The position numbers were made by a program, and so were the translations under genes. The notes below the pieces were generated by a model. It made no database searches, was not told the DNA's origin, and saw nothing but the letters and a program-made list of their open reading frames with translations. Positions 20,703 to 29,937 of a stretch of DNA of 64,000 bases are shown here, piece by piece. Origin of the DNA: Desulfobacterales bacterium (lineage in GTDB: Bacteria > Desulfobacterota > Desulfobacteria > Desulfobacterales > Desulfosarcinaceae); NCBI GenBank assembly GCA_016218685.1, contig JACRDD010000016.1, positions 1 through 64,000 on the forward strand, in the 5' to 3' direction. Within the stretch, counting starts at the first letter, position 1. Every line of letters begins with the position of its first letter.

Positions 20703-21176
20703 TCATTTCGCGTTTTCGATGCGATAATCGCCGCGGCTGGCCGAGAACCAGGTGTCGAACAAAATGGGCTCCCGGATGGGATCGGCGTGCAGCGTGGCTC
20801 TGACCGTGAAACATAGATTGTGCTCGTAGTCGTCGATGGGCTTGAAGGCCACCTGTACGTTTTTCAGCCGCGGTTCGAACTTTTCGATGGTGTCGCGGAT
20901 GGTGGCCACGAGTAATTTTTGCACCTGAACGCTTTTGGGGTTTTGGGCCACGAAATCTTCCAAGCCATAGACAAATAGAGAACGGTTCAAGTAAGATTGC
21001 CCTTCCGGCGGCTTGACGATGCTGCGGCGCGTGTTGAGCAGATTCTCCACGTCGCGCAGCACCGATTTGCGCACCACCTCCACATCGGTCACCGTGCCGC
21101 CGATGATGCCGAAGGCCACCTGCTGATCGAGGCGGTCGAAGACCGAAAGCTGCAAGTGCTGTTTATCGAGTGCCAT
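20703..21176 (-). CDS. tssE: T6SS baseplate subunit TssE (gp25-like)
   Basis: A 157-residue TssE, the gp25-like baseplate protein that nucleates the sheath. It shows the SVFDRLDQ opening, SVLRDVENLLNTRR, the YGLEDF motif, a helix ending TIRDTIEKFEPRLKNVQV, and the closing beta strands (NLCFTVRATLHADP). Despite the old 'lysozyme-like' label, gp25 relatives are structural and no lysozyme catalysis is implied. It lies between hcp and tssF, 19 bases ahead of the latter. Confidence 0.94.
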   Translation of the reverse strand: MALDKQHLQLSVFDRLDQQVAFGIIGGTVTDVEVVRKSVLRDVENLLNTRRSIVKPPEGQSYLNRSLFVYGLEDFVAQNPKSVQVQKLLVATIRDTIEKFEPRLKNVQVAFKPIDDYEHNLCFTVRATLHADPIREPILFDTWFSASRGDYRIENAK

Positions 21177-21257
21177 GGGTATCCTTCAAGGCCATAGGCC
21201 GTCTGGATGCCCGGCGGAGAGAGGCTCCGCCGGGCGAATTGCATGCAGATACTTCTT

Positions 21258-21749
21258 TTACGCTTTGCAGTTCTTCTGCAAATCCCAGCCCGTGGCCATA
21301 TTTCCGGCCGCTTTGCCGCCCTTGCGATCCTGTTTGACATACGCCCAGTTGAATTTGCCGTAGGAGATGGTCACGGTTTCGGTGGGCAGGTCGCCTTCGC
21401 CGGAGCCGGTGGTGTTGACCCCGGTGATCAGGCAATTGGTCATCTTATATTCCATGAATTTGACCTTCTCTGTTCCCGCGCGGCACAATTCGACCACGAT
21501 CTCGTCGATATGCGTACCGTCGGCGCAGGCCAGCGCCAGACCCGGAGAGGCGATGTCCAACTGTTTGGTGAAGGTGAAATCATGGAAGTTGGCTCTTTCG
21601 GAGCTGGCACCGCCGGCGCTGCTGGCGGTGGCCGAGACGGACTGATTCACGCCGTGACTATAAGAGGTCACTTCGATCCAGCCCTGGTGTTTCTCGTCGC
21701 TGCTTTCGCCATCGATGTCTTTGATCTTGATGAACGCATCAAACGCCAT
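21258..21749 (-). CDS. hcp: T6SS tube protein Hcp (TssD)
   Basis: A 163-residue Hcp, the hexameric ring protein of the inner tube and a chaperone for small effectors. It has the expected MAFDAFIKIKDIDGESSD start, the GWIEVTSYSHGV strand, FTFTKQLDIASPGLALAC, and the C-terminal VTISYGKFNWAYV strand. The start is fixed by a strong AAGGAGG site; the frame is open upstream but lacks initiation signals. It has about 350 bases of leader between it and tssC, unusually long for this compact operon, with several hairpins that may allow separate control or RNA stabilisation. Confidence 0.96.
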   Translation of the reverse strand: MAFDAFIKIKDIDGESSDEKHQGWIEVTSYSHGVNQSVSATASSAGGASSERANFHDFTFTKQLDIASPGLALACADGTHIDEIVVELCRAGTEKVKFMEYKMTNCLITGVNTTGSGEGDLPTETVTISYGKFNWAYVKQDRKGGKAAGNMATGWDLQKNCKA

Positions 21750-22101
21750 AACTTTTTTCCTCCTTCTATGATGTGAAGTAGATAGATGGACCGCTGGCAA
21801 CCATGCCCTCGGCCGGCCTTACATTCGTCTCCGATGGAAGACGAAACCTTGGTCATCGTCGGCGCGGAAAACCACTGCCATCCCTTGGCCGGGACAGCGC
21901 CAAAGGGAGGGTTTCGTTACTAACGATTTATGATCGACTGCGGCTCAAGGGCGCGGTGAGATGAACTGTCCTCTTCGGCAAAGAGGCATGAAGCCAGTGG
22001 TACGCCTTTAACCGGAACCGAGTGCCGGGCGGCACTCAAACGTTGCATGATCTCTTACTGCTCTTTTTCGAACTATTGGGCATGTAAACCCAACTCGCAG
22101 A
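21750..22101 (-). promoter_or_regulatory. Long hcp leader with several hairpins
   Basis: No gene is supported here. Three inverted repeats stand out: TTCGTCT/AGACGAA (21824-21845, 8-base loop), CCTCTT/AAGAGG (21970-21986), and GAGTGCC/GGCACTC (22020-22037, perfect 7-bp stem with a 4-base loop). None has a T-run, so they are not classic terminators. They could be processing or stabilising elements that raise hcp expression relative to tssC, or an attenuator. A separate hcp promoter may also lie here, but no good sigma-70 or sigma-54 match was seen. Confidence 0.4.
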
Positions 22102-23586
22102 TCACCCATTCGCCGGGGGCGGCAGTTCGGCCACCAGGCGCAGCGAGACGGTCAACTCGTCGAGCTGGTAGTGCGGGCGCAGGAAGGCCACTGCCTTGTA
22201 AGCGCCGGGCTTGCCGGGGATTTCGGCCACTTCGATGCGCGCTTCGCGCAGCGGATAGCGGGCCTTAATCTCCTGGCCGGCGTTGTCGTCGAGCACCACA
22301 TAGTTGCTGATCCAGTTGTTCAGGAAACGCTCGGCCTGGCTGCGGGACATGAAGCTGCCGATCTTGTCGCGCATCATGGCCTTGAGGTAGTGGGCGAATC
22401 GGCTGACCGCCATGATGTACTGAAGTTGGGCCGAGAGCCGGGCATTGGCATTGGCCAAGTCGGAGTCGTACACCTTGGGCTTGTTGGCGCTCTGGATGCT
22501 GAAGAAGGCCGCATAGTCGGTGTTCTTGCAGTGCACCAGGGGAATGAACCCCATGTCGGCGAACTCTTTCTCGCGCCGGTCGGTGATGGCGATTTCGGTG
22601 GGGCATTTCAAGGCCACCTCGCCCTCATCGGTCTTGAAGGTATGGGTGGGCAGGCCTTGGACCAGGCCGCCGCCTTCGACGCCGCGGATGGCGGCGCACC
22701 AGCCATATTTGCCGAAAGCATCGGTCATGCGGGCCGCCAGGGCGAAGGCGGCATTGCCCCATAAATACTTCTTGTGGTCGGTGCCGTCCACGTCTTCCTC
22801 GAAATTGAAATCTTCCACGGGGATGGTGGCGCCCCCGTAGGGCAGGCGCATGAGGATGTGGGGCAGCGTCAACCCGACATAACGCGAATCCTCGGATTCA
22901 CGGAAAGCTTTCCACTTGGTGTATTCCGCCGAGGTAAAGATTTTGGAGATGTCCCGGGGGCCGTTCAATTCGGTAAAGCTTTCCCAGTTAAACATCCTGG
23001 GGGCTGCCGCCGCGATGAACGGTGCGTGAGCGGCGGCGGCCACGCCGGAGATCTTTTCCAGCAACGACATGTCCTGGGGGCCGAAGCCGAATTCATAATC
23101 GCCGACGATCACACCGTAGGAGTGGCCTCCGAACATGCCGAACTCCTCTTCGTACACTTTCTTGAAGATCGCCGATTGATCGAACTCCGGCGCTTTTTCC
23201 ATGTCTTTCAACAATTCTTTTTTGGTGACGTTCATCACCTTGATTTTCATGCGCTCGTTGGTCTCGCTCTGCTGCACCAGGTAATTCAACCCGCGCCAGG
23301 AGGCTTCCAGCTTCTGGAATTGCTCATGGTGCATGATGGCATTGAGCTGGGCCGAGATCAGACAGTCCAGTTCGGCGATGCGCGCGTTGATCATGGCCTC
23401 GGTGTTCTTGGAAAGCTTGATCTGGCCTTCCATCACCTCTTTGGCGAATTCGGTGATGATCTGCTTGGCCCAGGTTCTCTGGCTCTCTTCGCGGACCAGG
23501 TGGCTGTCGCTGATGATGGTATCCAAAAGGTTGGCTTCCGGTTGCGGCGCCTCGACGGTTTGTTTTTGGGATAGAGCTTCGGTCAT
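22102..23586 (-). CDS. tssC: T6SS sheath large subunit TssC
   Basis: A 494-residue TssC (VipB/ImpC/EvpB), the large subunit of the contractile sheath. Conserved stretches include LDCLISAQLNAIMHHEQFQKLEASWRGLNYL, the GVIVGDYEFG motif, AAAHAPFIAAAAPRMF, YVGLTLPHILMRLPYG, LWGNAAFALAARM, and the C-terminal FLRPHYQLDELTVSLRLVAELP. It is full length and intact. It follows tssB by about 24 bases, matching the obligate sheath heterodimer. ClpV further down the operon recycles it. Confidence 0.97.
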   Translation of the reverse strand: MTEALSQKQTVEAPQPEANLLDTIISDSHLVREESQRTWAKQIITEFAKEVMEGQIKLSKNTEAMINARIAELDCLISAQLNAIMHHEQFQKLEASWRGLNYLVQQSETNERMKIKVMNVTKKELLKDMEKAPEFDQSAIFKKVYEEEFGMFGGHSYGVIVGDYEFGFGPQDMSLLEKISGVAAAAHAPFIAAAAPRMFNWESFTELNGPRDISKIFTSAEYTKWKAFRESEDSRYVGLTLPHILMRLPYGGATIPVEDFNFEEDVDGTDHKKYLWGNAAFALAARMTDAFGKYGWCAAIRGVEGGGLVQGLPTHTFKTDEGEVALKCPTEIAITDRREKEFADMGFIPLVHCKNTDYAAFFSIQSANKPKVYDSDLANANARLSAQLQYIMAVSRFAHYLKAMMRDKIGSFMSRSQAERFLNNWISNYVVLDDNAGQEIKARYPLREARIEVAEIPGKPGAYKAVAFLRPHYQLDELTVSLRLVAELPPPANG

Positions 23587-23610
23587 GGTCTTTTCCTTTC
23601 GTTCCCCGTT

Positions 23611-24120
23611 CTATTTGGCTTCGGTTTCTCCGGACGCCGCGGCAATCTGCTTCAACTTGTCGGTGCTGGAGATTACCTCCTGGAGCAGGGCTTCGAGCTT
23701 ATCGTTGCCGTCCAGCTTGGCCATGAGGTTGTAAAGCTTCTTGCGGGCCTCCACCAGCTTGCGGATGGGCTCGACCTGCTCGGCGATTTTTTCGGGGTGG
23801 AAATCGTCCAGGGACTTGAAGGTGAGCTCCACGGCGATCTTGGCATCGCTGTCCGCTTCGATCTTGTTGTCCACGGAATAAGCCAGGCGCGGCCTGACGC
23901 CTTCCATGATTTCATCGAGGTTATCGCGATCCACTTCTACGTATTTGCGCTCCTTGATGGGCGGCAGCGGCTGGTCGGGCTGCCCCGAAAGATCGGAAAG
24001 CACACCGACCACGAAGGGGATCTCCTTTTGCTCCACGGCATCGCCGGTCTCCACGTCATAGGTGATATGGACTCTGGGGGGACGCACACGCTTTAATTTA
24101 TCCTGGGTACTGTCGGCCAT
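23611..24120 (-). CDS. tssB: T6SS sheath small subunit TssB
   Basis: A 169-residue TssB (VipA/ImpB), which pairs with TssC in the sheath. It carries RPPRVHITYDVETGDAVEQKEIPFVVGVLSDLSG, the KYVEVDRDNLDEIM signature and a LTFKSLDDFHPEKIAEQVEP motif, then an acidic/basic helix. The chosen start has AGGAGG 7 bases upstream and matches the family N-terminus; the upstream in-frame extension is not conserved-looking. The gap to tssA is about 78 bases. Confidence 0.96.
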   Translation of the reverse strand: MADSTQDKLKRVRPPRVHITYDVETGDAVEQKEIPFVVGVLSDLSGQPDQPLPPIKERKYVEVDRDNLDEIMEGVRPRLAYSVDNKIEADSDAKIAVELTFKSLDDFHPEKIAEQVEPIRKLVEARKKLYNLMAKLDGNDKLEALLQEVISSTDKLKQIAAASGETEAK

Positions 24121-24198
24121 CTTTTCCTCCTCTGGGTTTGGGCTGGCGAATCGGCCCTGCTGCATCTTCGGCCAAACGGCGCCCTGTTTCGATATTTT

Positions 24199-25527
24199 CT
24201 ACGCACCAAGGCGATAGGCGGCGGCCTTGGTGACATCCAACATGCACAGTTTCTGAAAAAGCGTTTTGGCCCGCTCGCTGTCGGTTTGATCGGCGGCCGC
24301 CAGGCAGCGGAACAGGGTATCGACCACATCGGCGATCCAGGCCGGGTGTTCCCACTTGTCGAGCTGCAAGGTTTCGATCAGCTTATAGAGCTCTTCGGCG
24401 ATGGGGCTGGCCAGGTCGGCCCGATCCGCCTTGAGGCACAGCTTGGCCAGCAACAGGAGATACCTGTTTTTCTCCCGGATGGAAGGCGAGAGGGCCGCGG
24501 CCGAGAGCAGTTGATCCATGGCCTCTTTTAAAAAGCCTTTTTCGGCTTTTCCGGCAGCATGCAGCCAGATCCCTTTTTCGCAGGGACTGGTATCGCTGAT
24601 AGCATATGCTTGGATGGCGGGCGGTTCCGGTATCCGGCCATTTCCATTTCCGTTCCCGCCTTCTTGGTCGACTTCATTGGCTTGCGTAAAAATCACGGGG
24701 ATCGTTGAGACGGCTGCGGGCGCCGACGCCTCCTGGGGGACGATTTCACTCTTGCACTTGTCTTTGAGGACCCGGCCGACGATATGCCCGCAGGCCTCGA
24801 TGGCTTCCAGGAGCTGACCGAACCCGGGCGGGTTCGGGGCAAACTTTTCGGTGACGACCACATCCAGGGCCTGCAAGGCCCGACGGCAATCGTCCAATTG
24901 CCGGGCCAGCTTCTGATAATAGGCCGGCGATCCGGCATTGACCGCCGCGGCAAAGTCTTCGGCGCTGATCTTGCCCTCGTCGATGAGTTCTTCGCGCCGT
25001 TTTCTCTGCTCCTTGTCCAGGTTCTGGCCGAAGCCCACCAACCGGGATTCTTCCCATTGATGATAGTTGTATCCCTTGGAACGATCGGTATCGCAGAGGG
25101 GGACCTGACGCACGGCATCGCGCAACCGGGTGTTCAGGAGGGTCAGCGGCCCGATGCGATAGTCCAGGTCACCCGCTTCGATGGGCGGATAGAGCGTGGG
25201 CCAGAAGTCGCGCAGCAGGCACCGGGTCAGATCGAGGCCGGCGGCCAAACCGGCATAGCCGTGCAGCTTGACCCATGCCTCGGTGAGCCAGACGGTCATT
25301 TGCAGATCCTTGGTCCGATCCGCCAGCGACGCTTCGCACAGGATCGCCACCTGCCGCCAGTCGGAGGTCTTAATGCTCGTCTGCCACTCACCCAGTTCGA
25401 GCTGATCGTCGGCGCGGCGGGCCTCTTTGATTCGGTCATACAGCTCGGTGTAGCGCAGATCCTCTCCCGACGGTCGATCCGGGGAGATTGGCTTCAAGAG
25501 CGTTTCTATGTTCAAGAAGGATTCCAT
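24199..25527 (-). CDS. tssA: T6SS cap/baseplate-associated protein TssA
   Basis: A 442-residue TssA with an N-terminal ImpA domain (ISPDRPSGEDLRYTELYDRIKEARR, DWRQVAILCEASLADRTKDLQMTVWLTEAWVKLHG, LLRDFWPTLYPP). TssA primes and coordinates tube and sheath polymerisation from the baseplate. The middle part is a variable helical/Pro-rich linker with an Asn/Gly repeat. The C-terminus is all-helical with a tetratricopeptide-like look (EKGIWLHAAGKAEKGFLKEAMDQLLSAAALSPSIREKNRYLLLLAKL). It is three bases from tagF, implying coupling. Which C-terminal subtype it belongs to cannot be decided by eye. Confidence 0.92.
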   Translation of the reverse strand: MESFLNIETLLKPISPDRPSGEDLRYTELYDRIKEARRADDQLELGEWQTSIKTSDWRQVAILCEASLADRTKDLQMTVWLTEAWVKLHGYAGLAAGLDLTRCLLRDFWPTLYPPIEAGDLDYRIGPLTLLNTRLRDAVRQVPLCDTDRSKGYNYHQWEESRLVGFGQNLDKEQRKRREELIDEGKISAEDFAAAVNAGSPAYYQKLARQLDDCRRALQALDVVVTEKFAPNPPGFGQLLEAIEACGHIVGRVLKDKCKSEIVPQEASAPAAVSTIPVIFTQANEVDQEGGNGNGNGRIPEPPAIQAYAISDTSPCEKGIWLHAAGKAEKGFLKEAMDQLLSAAALSPSIREKNRYLLLLAKLCLKADRADLASPIAEELYKLIETLQLDKWEHPAWIADVVDTLFRCLAAADQTDSERAKTLFQKLCMLDVTKAAAYRLGA

Positions 25528-25530
25528 GGC

Positions 25531-26289
25531 TTATCTTTTGGGACTGCCCGTCTGCCGATCGGTCTTACCGGAGGAATCCGGTTGCAACGACCAGAGCCAA
25601 GCAAAATCCGACGGTTTGAGAAGGTCATCGATCATGGCGACGCCGACCCGCGCCCCCAATTCGCCGATAAACACGGCGGTGGGGGCGCCATTATCGCTGA
25701 CGGCCACGACATTGCTGCAAAAGCACAAGTCCTGGGGCAACTCTTCCGAAGCCCGGCACTCGATCTTGCACAGACGCGTGTTGCCAAAAATCTGTGTATC
25801 CATGCCGGCCTGGGTGGAAAGATTCGGCGCGCTGTAGATGCGTTGTTGATATTGACGCCACAGGGGCTCCGGCGGCGGAATCAACTGCAGGGCGTCGCTC
25901 AATCCCTTGATCGAGTCGTAACGCGCGGCGGCCACGTATTCGAACTGCTTCCAGATCGGTTCGAAGGCAAAGGGCAGCAGGGAGCAGTTGCGCGCCCAAT
26001 CGGCCAGACGCCCCATGCCCAGATAGAGCAGGGGAAAGCTGCGGCCGCAACTGTCGCAACTGTTGCGCACCAGACCGCAGACCACCTTGTCGCCCGCGCC
26101 CTTGGACCAGAAGCGCCATGAACAGTGGCGCGATTTTGCTTTCAGGGCCGCGGCCACCTTGGAAAAGCCGGTATCCACCCATTTGGTATACTTCTGGAAA
26201 AGCGGGGTCTGGGTACCCGCGCAGACAAAATCGGCCACGCCGGGATGCTTTCCCCAGACAAACCAGTCCCATTGGGTTCGATCTCGCAT
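25531..26289 (-). CDS. tagF: T6SS-associated protein TagF
   Basis: A 252-residue TagF (ImpM/DUF2094). Its N-terminus (FVWGKHPGVADFV, LFQKYTKWVDTGF) is diagnostic, followed by SWRFWSKGAG...CGLVRNSCDSCGRSFPLLYLG. In Pseudomonas aeruginosa TagF represses the T6SS post-translationally, counteracted by the PpkA-PppA-Fha threonine-phosphorylation pathway. None of those partners is visible in this window, so they are encoded elsewhere or TagF acts alone here. It is tightly packed between tssM (8 bases) and tssA (3 bases). Confidence 0.9.
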   Translation of the reverse strand: MRDRTQWDWFVWGKHPGVADFVCAGTQTPLFQKYTKWVDTGFSKVAAALKAKSRHCSWRFWSKGAGDKVVCGLVRNSCDSCGRSFPLLYLGMGRLADWARNCSLLPFAFEPIWKQFEYVAAARYDSIKGLSDALQLIPPPEPLWRQYQQRIYSAPNLSTQAGMDTQIFGNTRLCKIECRASEELPQDLCFCSNVVAVSDNGAPTAVFIGELGARVGVAMIDDLLKPSDFAWLWSLQPDSSGKTDRQTGSPKR

Positions 26290-26297
26290 AGGCTTCT

Positions 26298-29200
26298 CTA
26301 CCGCTCCGGTTTGACGCAGGCGACAATGCGTCGGGGAGGGGGCCCGGGCGTCGCATTCAGCAGCCGTGTCACCGGTTGCACCTGGCCTGCCTGAAGTTTA
26401 TAGATGACTTCGATCTGGGTCACGCCGATGCGCTTGAGCTCGGTGAGTTGATCGGGGAAATCGTCCGCATTGAAAATTTTGCGGCCATTGGAAAAGTCTC
26501 TGAGGAATTGACCAAAGGCGCAGTAGCCCTCGTAGCGGACGCTCAAGGTCACATTTTCGAACAAGATCTGCAAAAGCACCGGACCATCGCTGGCGGGCAT
26601 CCAGGCAAATTTCTTTTCGTTGGGATACTGCTTGTTTTCCAGGACTGTCGCCCCCTCCGGGCAATCCAGCGCCAAGCGAGTCATGTAGGGCCGGATGCGG
26701 GCTTCGCTATTGACGTCGGTGGGATAGGCCAAGATGTTCACGCTATAGCTTTGCTGGACACTGCCGCCGGAGGACATATCCCAGTGTGCCCCCTGTTGAA
26801 GGTATTTAAAGAGTGAGCCGTTAAACGGGATGCGGGCGCTTTGACACTCCAGGGTGTGATAGCCCCGGGTGGAGGTTTGCTTTACGAAGGGGCGGGCATA
26901 GGTTTGCATATACTTCTGAGTCAGCCCCTGGTCTCCGAAGAGCATGGCGCACATCTGCCGGCCGTCGCGGACCCCCTGGACTTTTACGATCACCTCCTGG
27001 TCCCAAAGATCCTGCAGGTTGCATCCGGCCTGGGCCACGCTGAATTGCCAGAGAAGATCGAGCGGTTCTGAAAAGAGACGCCAAAATGGGTCCTTGGCGG
27101 TGTTGTTGATGGCCGCGTGGTCGGGATCCAGCGCGATTTTGAGATTTTCGATGGCCTTGTTGGCCGCGAAGAGATGGGAGCGCGCTTCGGCCGGGTTGTC
27201 CTCAAAACCGGTCCGGGCAACCTGGTGGGCATAATTCCGATCCGTGGTGATGCCGGCGAATCCCGCCAAGGCGCTCTGATACTGGGCGTAGGCCTCCTTG
27301 GCCTTGGCCAGCTTGCTTTCCTCCATGAGGCCCAGCGCAAGTTTGGCGGCGCGGGGAACTTTGCCGGTTACCTTGTTGCCCAGCGTCTTGACCAACGGGT
27401 TGCTCTCCAATACTTCGGCTTCACCGGATGCGGCGTGGCGCGCGATGCCGAAATGGCGTACCTGGTGGAGCCAGACACCGTATTTCTCTTCGTTGGGCGG
27501 CGTCAGTTTCAGGCTAGGCCAGGGTTCCTCGACCATGGCGGGAAACAGCTCTTTTTCCATGGCATCGAAGAGCGCCAGGAAAGGCGTGGCGCCGCCGGTG
27601 AAGCGTTCCAGCGTGAGTTCCCAATCTTTCTCGGTTTCAAACAGGGTGCGGCCCTTGTTGAAGTCGGCGCACAGGTTCATCCAGGCGCCGTAGTAGGCCT
27701 CCTGATACCAGGCGACAAACTGCTCCTTGGGCTCGGCGATTTCAAGGGATTGATCCACCGCGGCATCCAATTCGTCGGTCACGAAACGGCCGATGAGCGC
27801 CTGGCCCTCCCGGGTGAAAACCGGGCCCACCGAGGCCAATTCGCCGTCGGGTTTGTCGCCGCGCCAGAAGTGGTTCAAGGTGATGGCCTTGCCCCTTAAA
27901 TGACGATCGGCCCAGGTGATCAGCCAGCGCATGTCGCCCTGGCTTTCGGCGAAGTAATTGGCCAGCAGGCGCTGCATGCCGGCCAGGCTCTTGTTCAAGG
28001 CCGCCGCGTCCTCCTGCCAGATCAGGTAGTTGATGTAGGCTTCCTTGTAACGGCTGAAGAGATCGTCGGCCAAGGGTTTTTGGCCTTCGGCGCGCATCAT
28101 CAGCGCGTAGTCCGGATCGGGCAGTTCGGCAAGCTTCTGAAAACCGGCACCGTTGAAGCGGGCCTTGAGCAGATTGACACGCCGGACGATGAAGGGAATG
28201 AAGCGCACGGCGGGATCGTAATTGTTCTGTTGCCAGCCGTCGTTGGCGATGTGGCCTTCGATCTTGGTGTTGATATCGGCATCGAAACGCTCTTGGAAAC
28301 GCTGGCAATAGCGTGCTTTCAAATCGTGTTCCAACTGAATGCTGGCTTTGAGACCCAGGCGCGGCGCTTTCCACTCGGCATTGATCTGTTCGATCTTTTG
28401 GATCTGCCGGCCGAACTCGGCCATGATGGCGGTGTCGGCGATGGGGTCGTTCCTGAACTCGAGCGTTTTCTTGAATTCGGGCGACACGGAGGCGATGGCC
28501 GATCGGTTTTCGTTCCACGAGTGGGTCAGCAGGATGCAAAAGATCAGCGCCACGGTGACAACTCCGGTGAGCCACAAATTGCTGGTCAGGCGATGCCACT
28601 CCTTTGCGCGGCGGGTGGGAGAGTAGAGCGCGCGATCCACCGGCAGGATTTTGGCGAAAAAGTCGTGCAGGAAAAAACCATTGCCCGTGCCAGGCAACTC
28701 TTGGGTACCCAGCTTGCTGGTGGCGTTGGCTTGACTGCTCACCGGCCGTCCGGTTTGCTGGCCGCTGCAAAAGTAAATGCCGCGCACGGGGGGCAATTCC
28801 TGGAAAGGATTGTCCTTGAAGGCCCCTTTGCAAAAAACCATCAAACCCCTGCGCAAACGCGCCAGTTCGTCCGGAAAGAGCAGCACTTCGGGATCGACAT
28901 AGTGCTGGTCGCGCACCTCTTCCTTGTTGGACAATATCAGGCGCATGTCCTTGAGCTTGTCCACCAGGGTGGTGATGGTTTTATCCACCAGGCCGGCGAT
29001 GTCGGTTTCGCCGTCATGATTCATCAATCCCATGGCTTGGTCCAGGGTCGGCTCCGACAGCAGGCGGCAAAAACGATTCATGCCGAAGATCAGATCGCAC
29101 TTGGTAATCAAGAGGTAGATGGGAAACTTGGCACCCATCACATGGATGACCTCGTCGATGCGTTTGCGGATCGTGCGACCTTCCTCTTCGATTTTTTCCA

Positions 29201-29873
29201 GGTCGCCCTGGAGCAATTGATCGGCCTCGGCCGTGACGATCATCCCGTTGATGGGTTCTTTCCGGCGGTATTTGACCAGATGATCCAGAAAAGCCATCCA
29301 TTCGTTCTTGTCCAGCGCTTCGTTGCGATGCAGGGCGTAACGTCCGGCGATGTCGATGACCACCGAATCGTCGAAAAACCACCAGTCGCAGTTGCGCGTG
29401 CCTTCGATACCCGAAATTCGGTTGATGTCACCGAAAGGCGAGGGCAGTCGCGCGCTCTTGATGGCCGTGGATTTGCCGGCGCCGCTCTTGCCCACCATGA
29501 GATACCAGGGCAGGACGTAGAGCGGATTGCCGCGCCCTTTCAGATGGGATTTTTTCAGGGTAGTGATGGCTTGCCTGAAGCGCTGCCGCAATTGGCGGGA
29601 GGCGTCGTCCAGGGCCGCGATGTTGCCCGGCATGTCGCTGCCGATGATGCCGTCGACGAACTTCATCTCCTTGCGCTTGAGCCATAGCTTGCGAAGCAAA
29701 ACGATGGTGATGAGCGTGGCCGCCAGGCAGGTCAGGATCATGGCCTTGACCCACCATTGGACATTGAGGTCCATGACGTGCAGCACGATGGCCCAGGCCA
29801 GCAAGGCACATAAGAGCAGCAACACGAAGACAAAAAGCAGTTTGACCAACCGGGTCAGTTTGATGTTACGCAT
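26298..29873 (-). CDS. tssM: T6SS inner-membrane complex protein TssM (IcmF)
   Basis: A 1,191-residue TssM that spans the inner membrane and forms the trans-envelope complex with TssL and TssJ. Two N-terminal transmembrane helices (LLFVFVLLLLCALLAWAIVL; MILTCLAATLITIVLL) precede a cytoplasmic NTPase-like domain with a Walker A motif GKSGAGKST near residue 130 and a WFFDDSVVIDIAGRY stretch. A third helix (LTGVVTVALIFCILLTHSW, about residue 440) leads to a large periplasmic part ending in the beta-rich domain expected to contact TssJ. Full length with no disruption. The Walker A is intact, though ATPase activity is not essential in all systems. Confidence 0.96.
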   Translation of the reverse strand: MRNIKLTRLVKLLFVFVLLLLCALLAWAIVLHVMDLNVQWWVKAMILTCLAATLITIVLLRKLWLKRKEMKFVDGIIGSDMPGNIAALDDASRQLRQRFRQAITTLKKSHLKGRGNPLYVLPWYLMVGKSGAGKSTAIKSARLPSPFGDINRISGIEGTRNCDWWFFDDSVVIDIAGRYALHRNEALDKNEWMAFLDHLVKYRRKEPINGMIVTAEADQLLQGDLEKIEEEGRTIRKRIDEVIHVMGAKFPIYLLITKCDLIFGMNRFCRLLSEPTLDQAMGLMNHDGETDIAGLVDKTITTLVDKLKDMRLILSNKEEVRDQHYVDPEVLLFPDELARLRRGLMVFCKGAFKDNPFQELPPVRGIYFCSGQQTGRPVSSQANATSKLGTQELPGTGNGFFLHDFFAKILPVDRALYSPTRRAKEWHRLTSNLWLTGVVTVALIFCILLTHSWNENRSAIASVSPEFKKTLEFRNDPIADTAIMAEFGRQIQKIEQINAEWKAPRLGLKASIQLEHDLKARYCQRFQERFDADINTKIEGHIANDGWQQNNYDPAVRFIPFIVRRVNLLKARFNGAGFQKLAELPDPDYALMMRAEGQKPLADDLFSRYKEAYINYLIWQEDAAALNKSLAGMQRLLANYFAESQGDMRWLITWADRHLRGKAITLNHFWRGDKPDGELASVGPVFTREGQALIGRFVTDELDAAVDQSLEIAEPKEQFVAWYQEAYYGAWMNLCADFNKGRTLFETEKDWELTLERFTGGATPFLALFDAMEKELFPAMVEEPWPSLKLTPPNEEKYGVWLHQVRHFGIARHAASGEAEVLESNPLVKTLGNKVTGKVPRAAKLALGLMEESKLAKAKEAYAQYQSALAGFAGITTDRNYAHQVARTGFEDNPAEARSHLFAANKAIENLKIALDPDHAAINNTAKDPFWRLFSEPLDLLWQFSVAQAGCNLQDLWDQEVIVKVQGVRDGRQMCAMLFGDQGLTQKYMQTYARPFVKQTSTRGYHTLECQSARIPFNGSLFKYLQQGAHWDMSSGGSVQQSYSVNILAYPTDVNSEARIRPYMTRLALDCPEGATVLENKQYPNEKKFAWMPASDGPVLLQILFENVTLSVRYEGYCAFGQFLRDFSNGRKIFNADDFPDQLTELKRIGVTQIEVIYKLQAGQVQPVTRLLNATPGPPPRRIVACVKPER

Positions 29874-29937
29874 GATGCAATGTCGATTTTCGGTTCATGT
29901 TTAAGGGGTGCTTCTCCCTCGTCACCGCCGACCTTGT

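Noticed and set aside
27900-29687. 595-codon plus-strand frame opposite tssM
   Set aside because: Mirror of tssM codon structure with no domain content.
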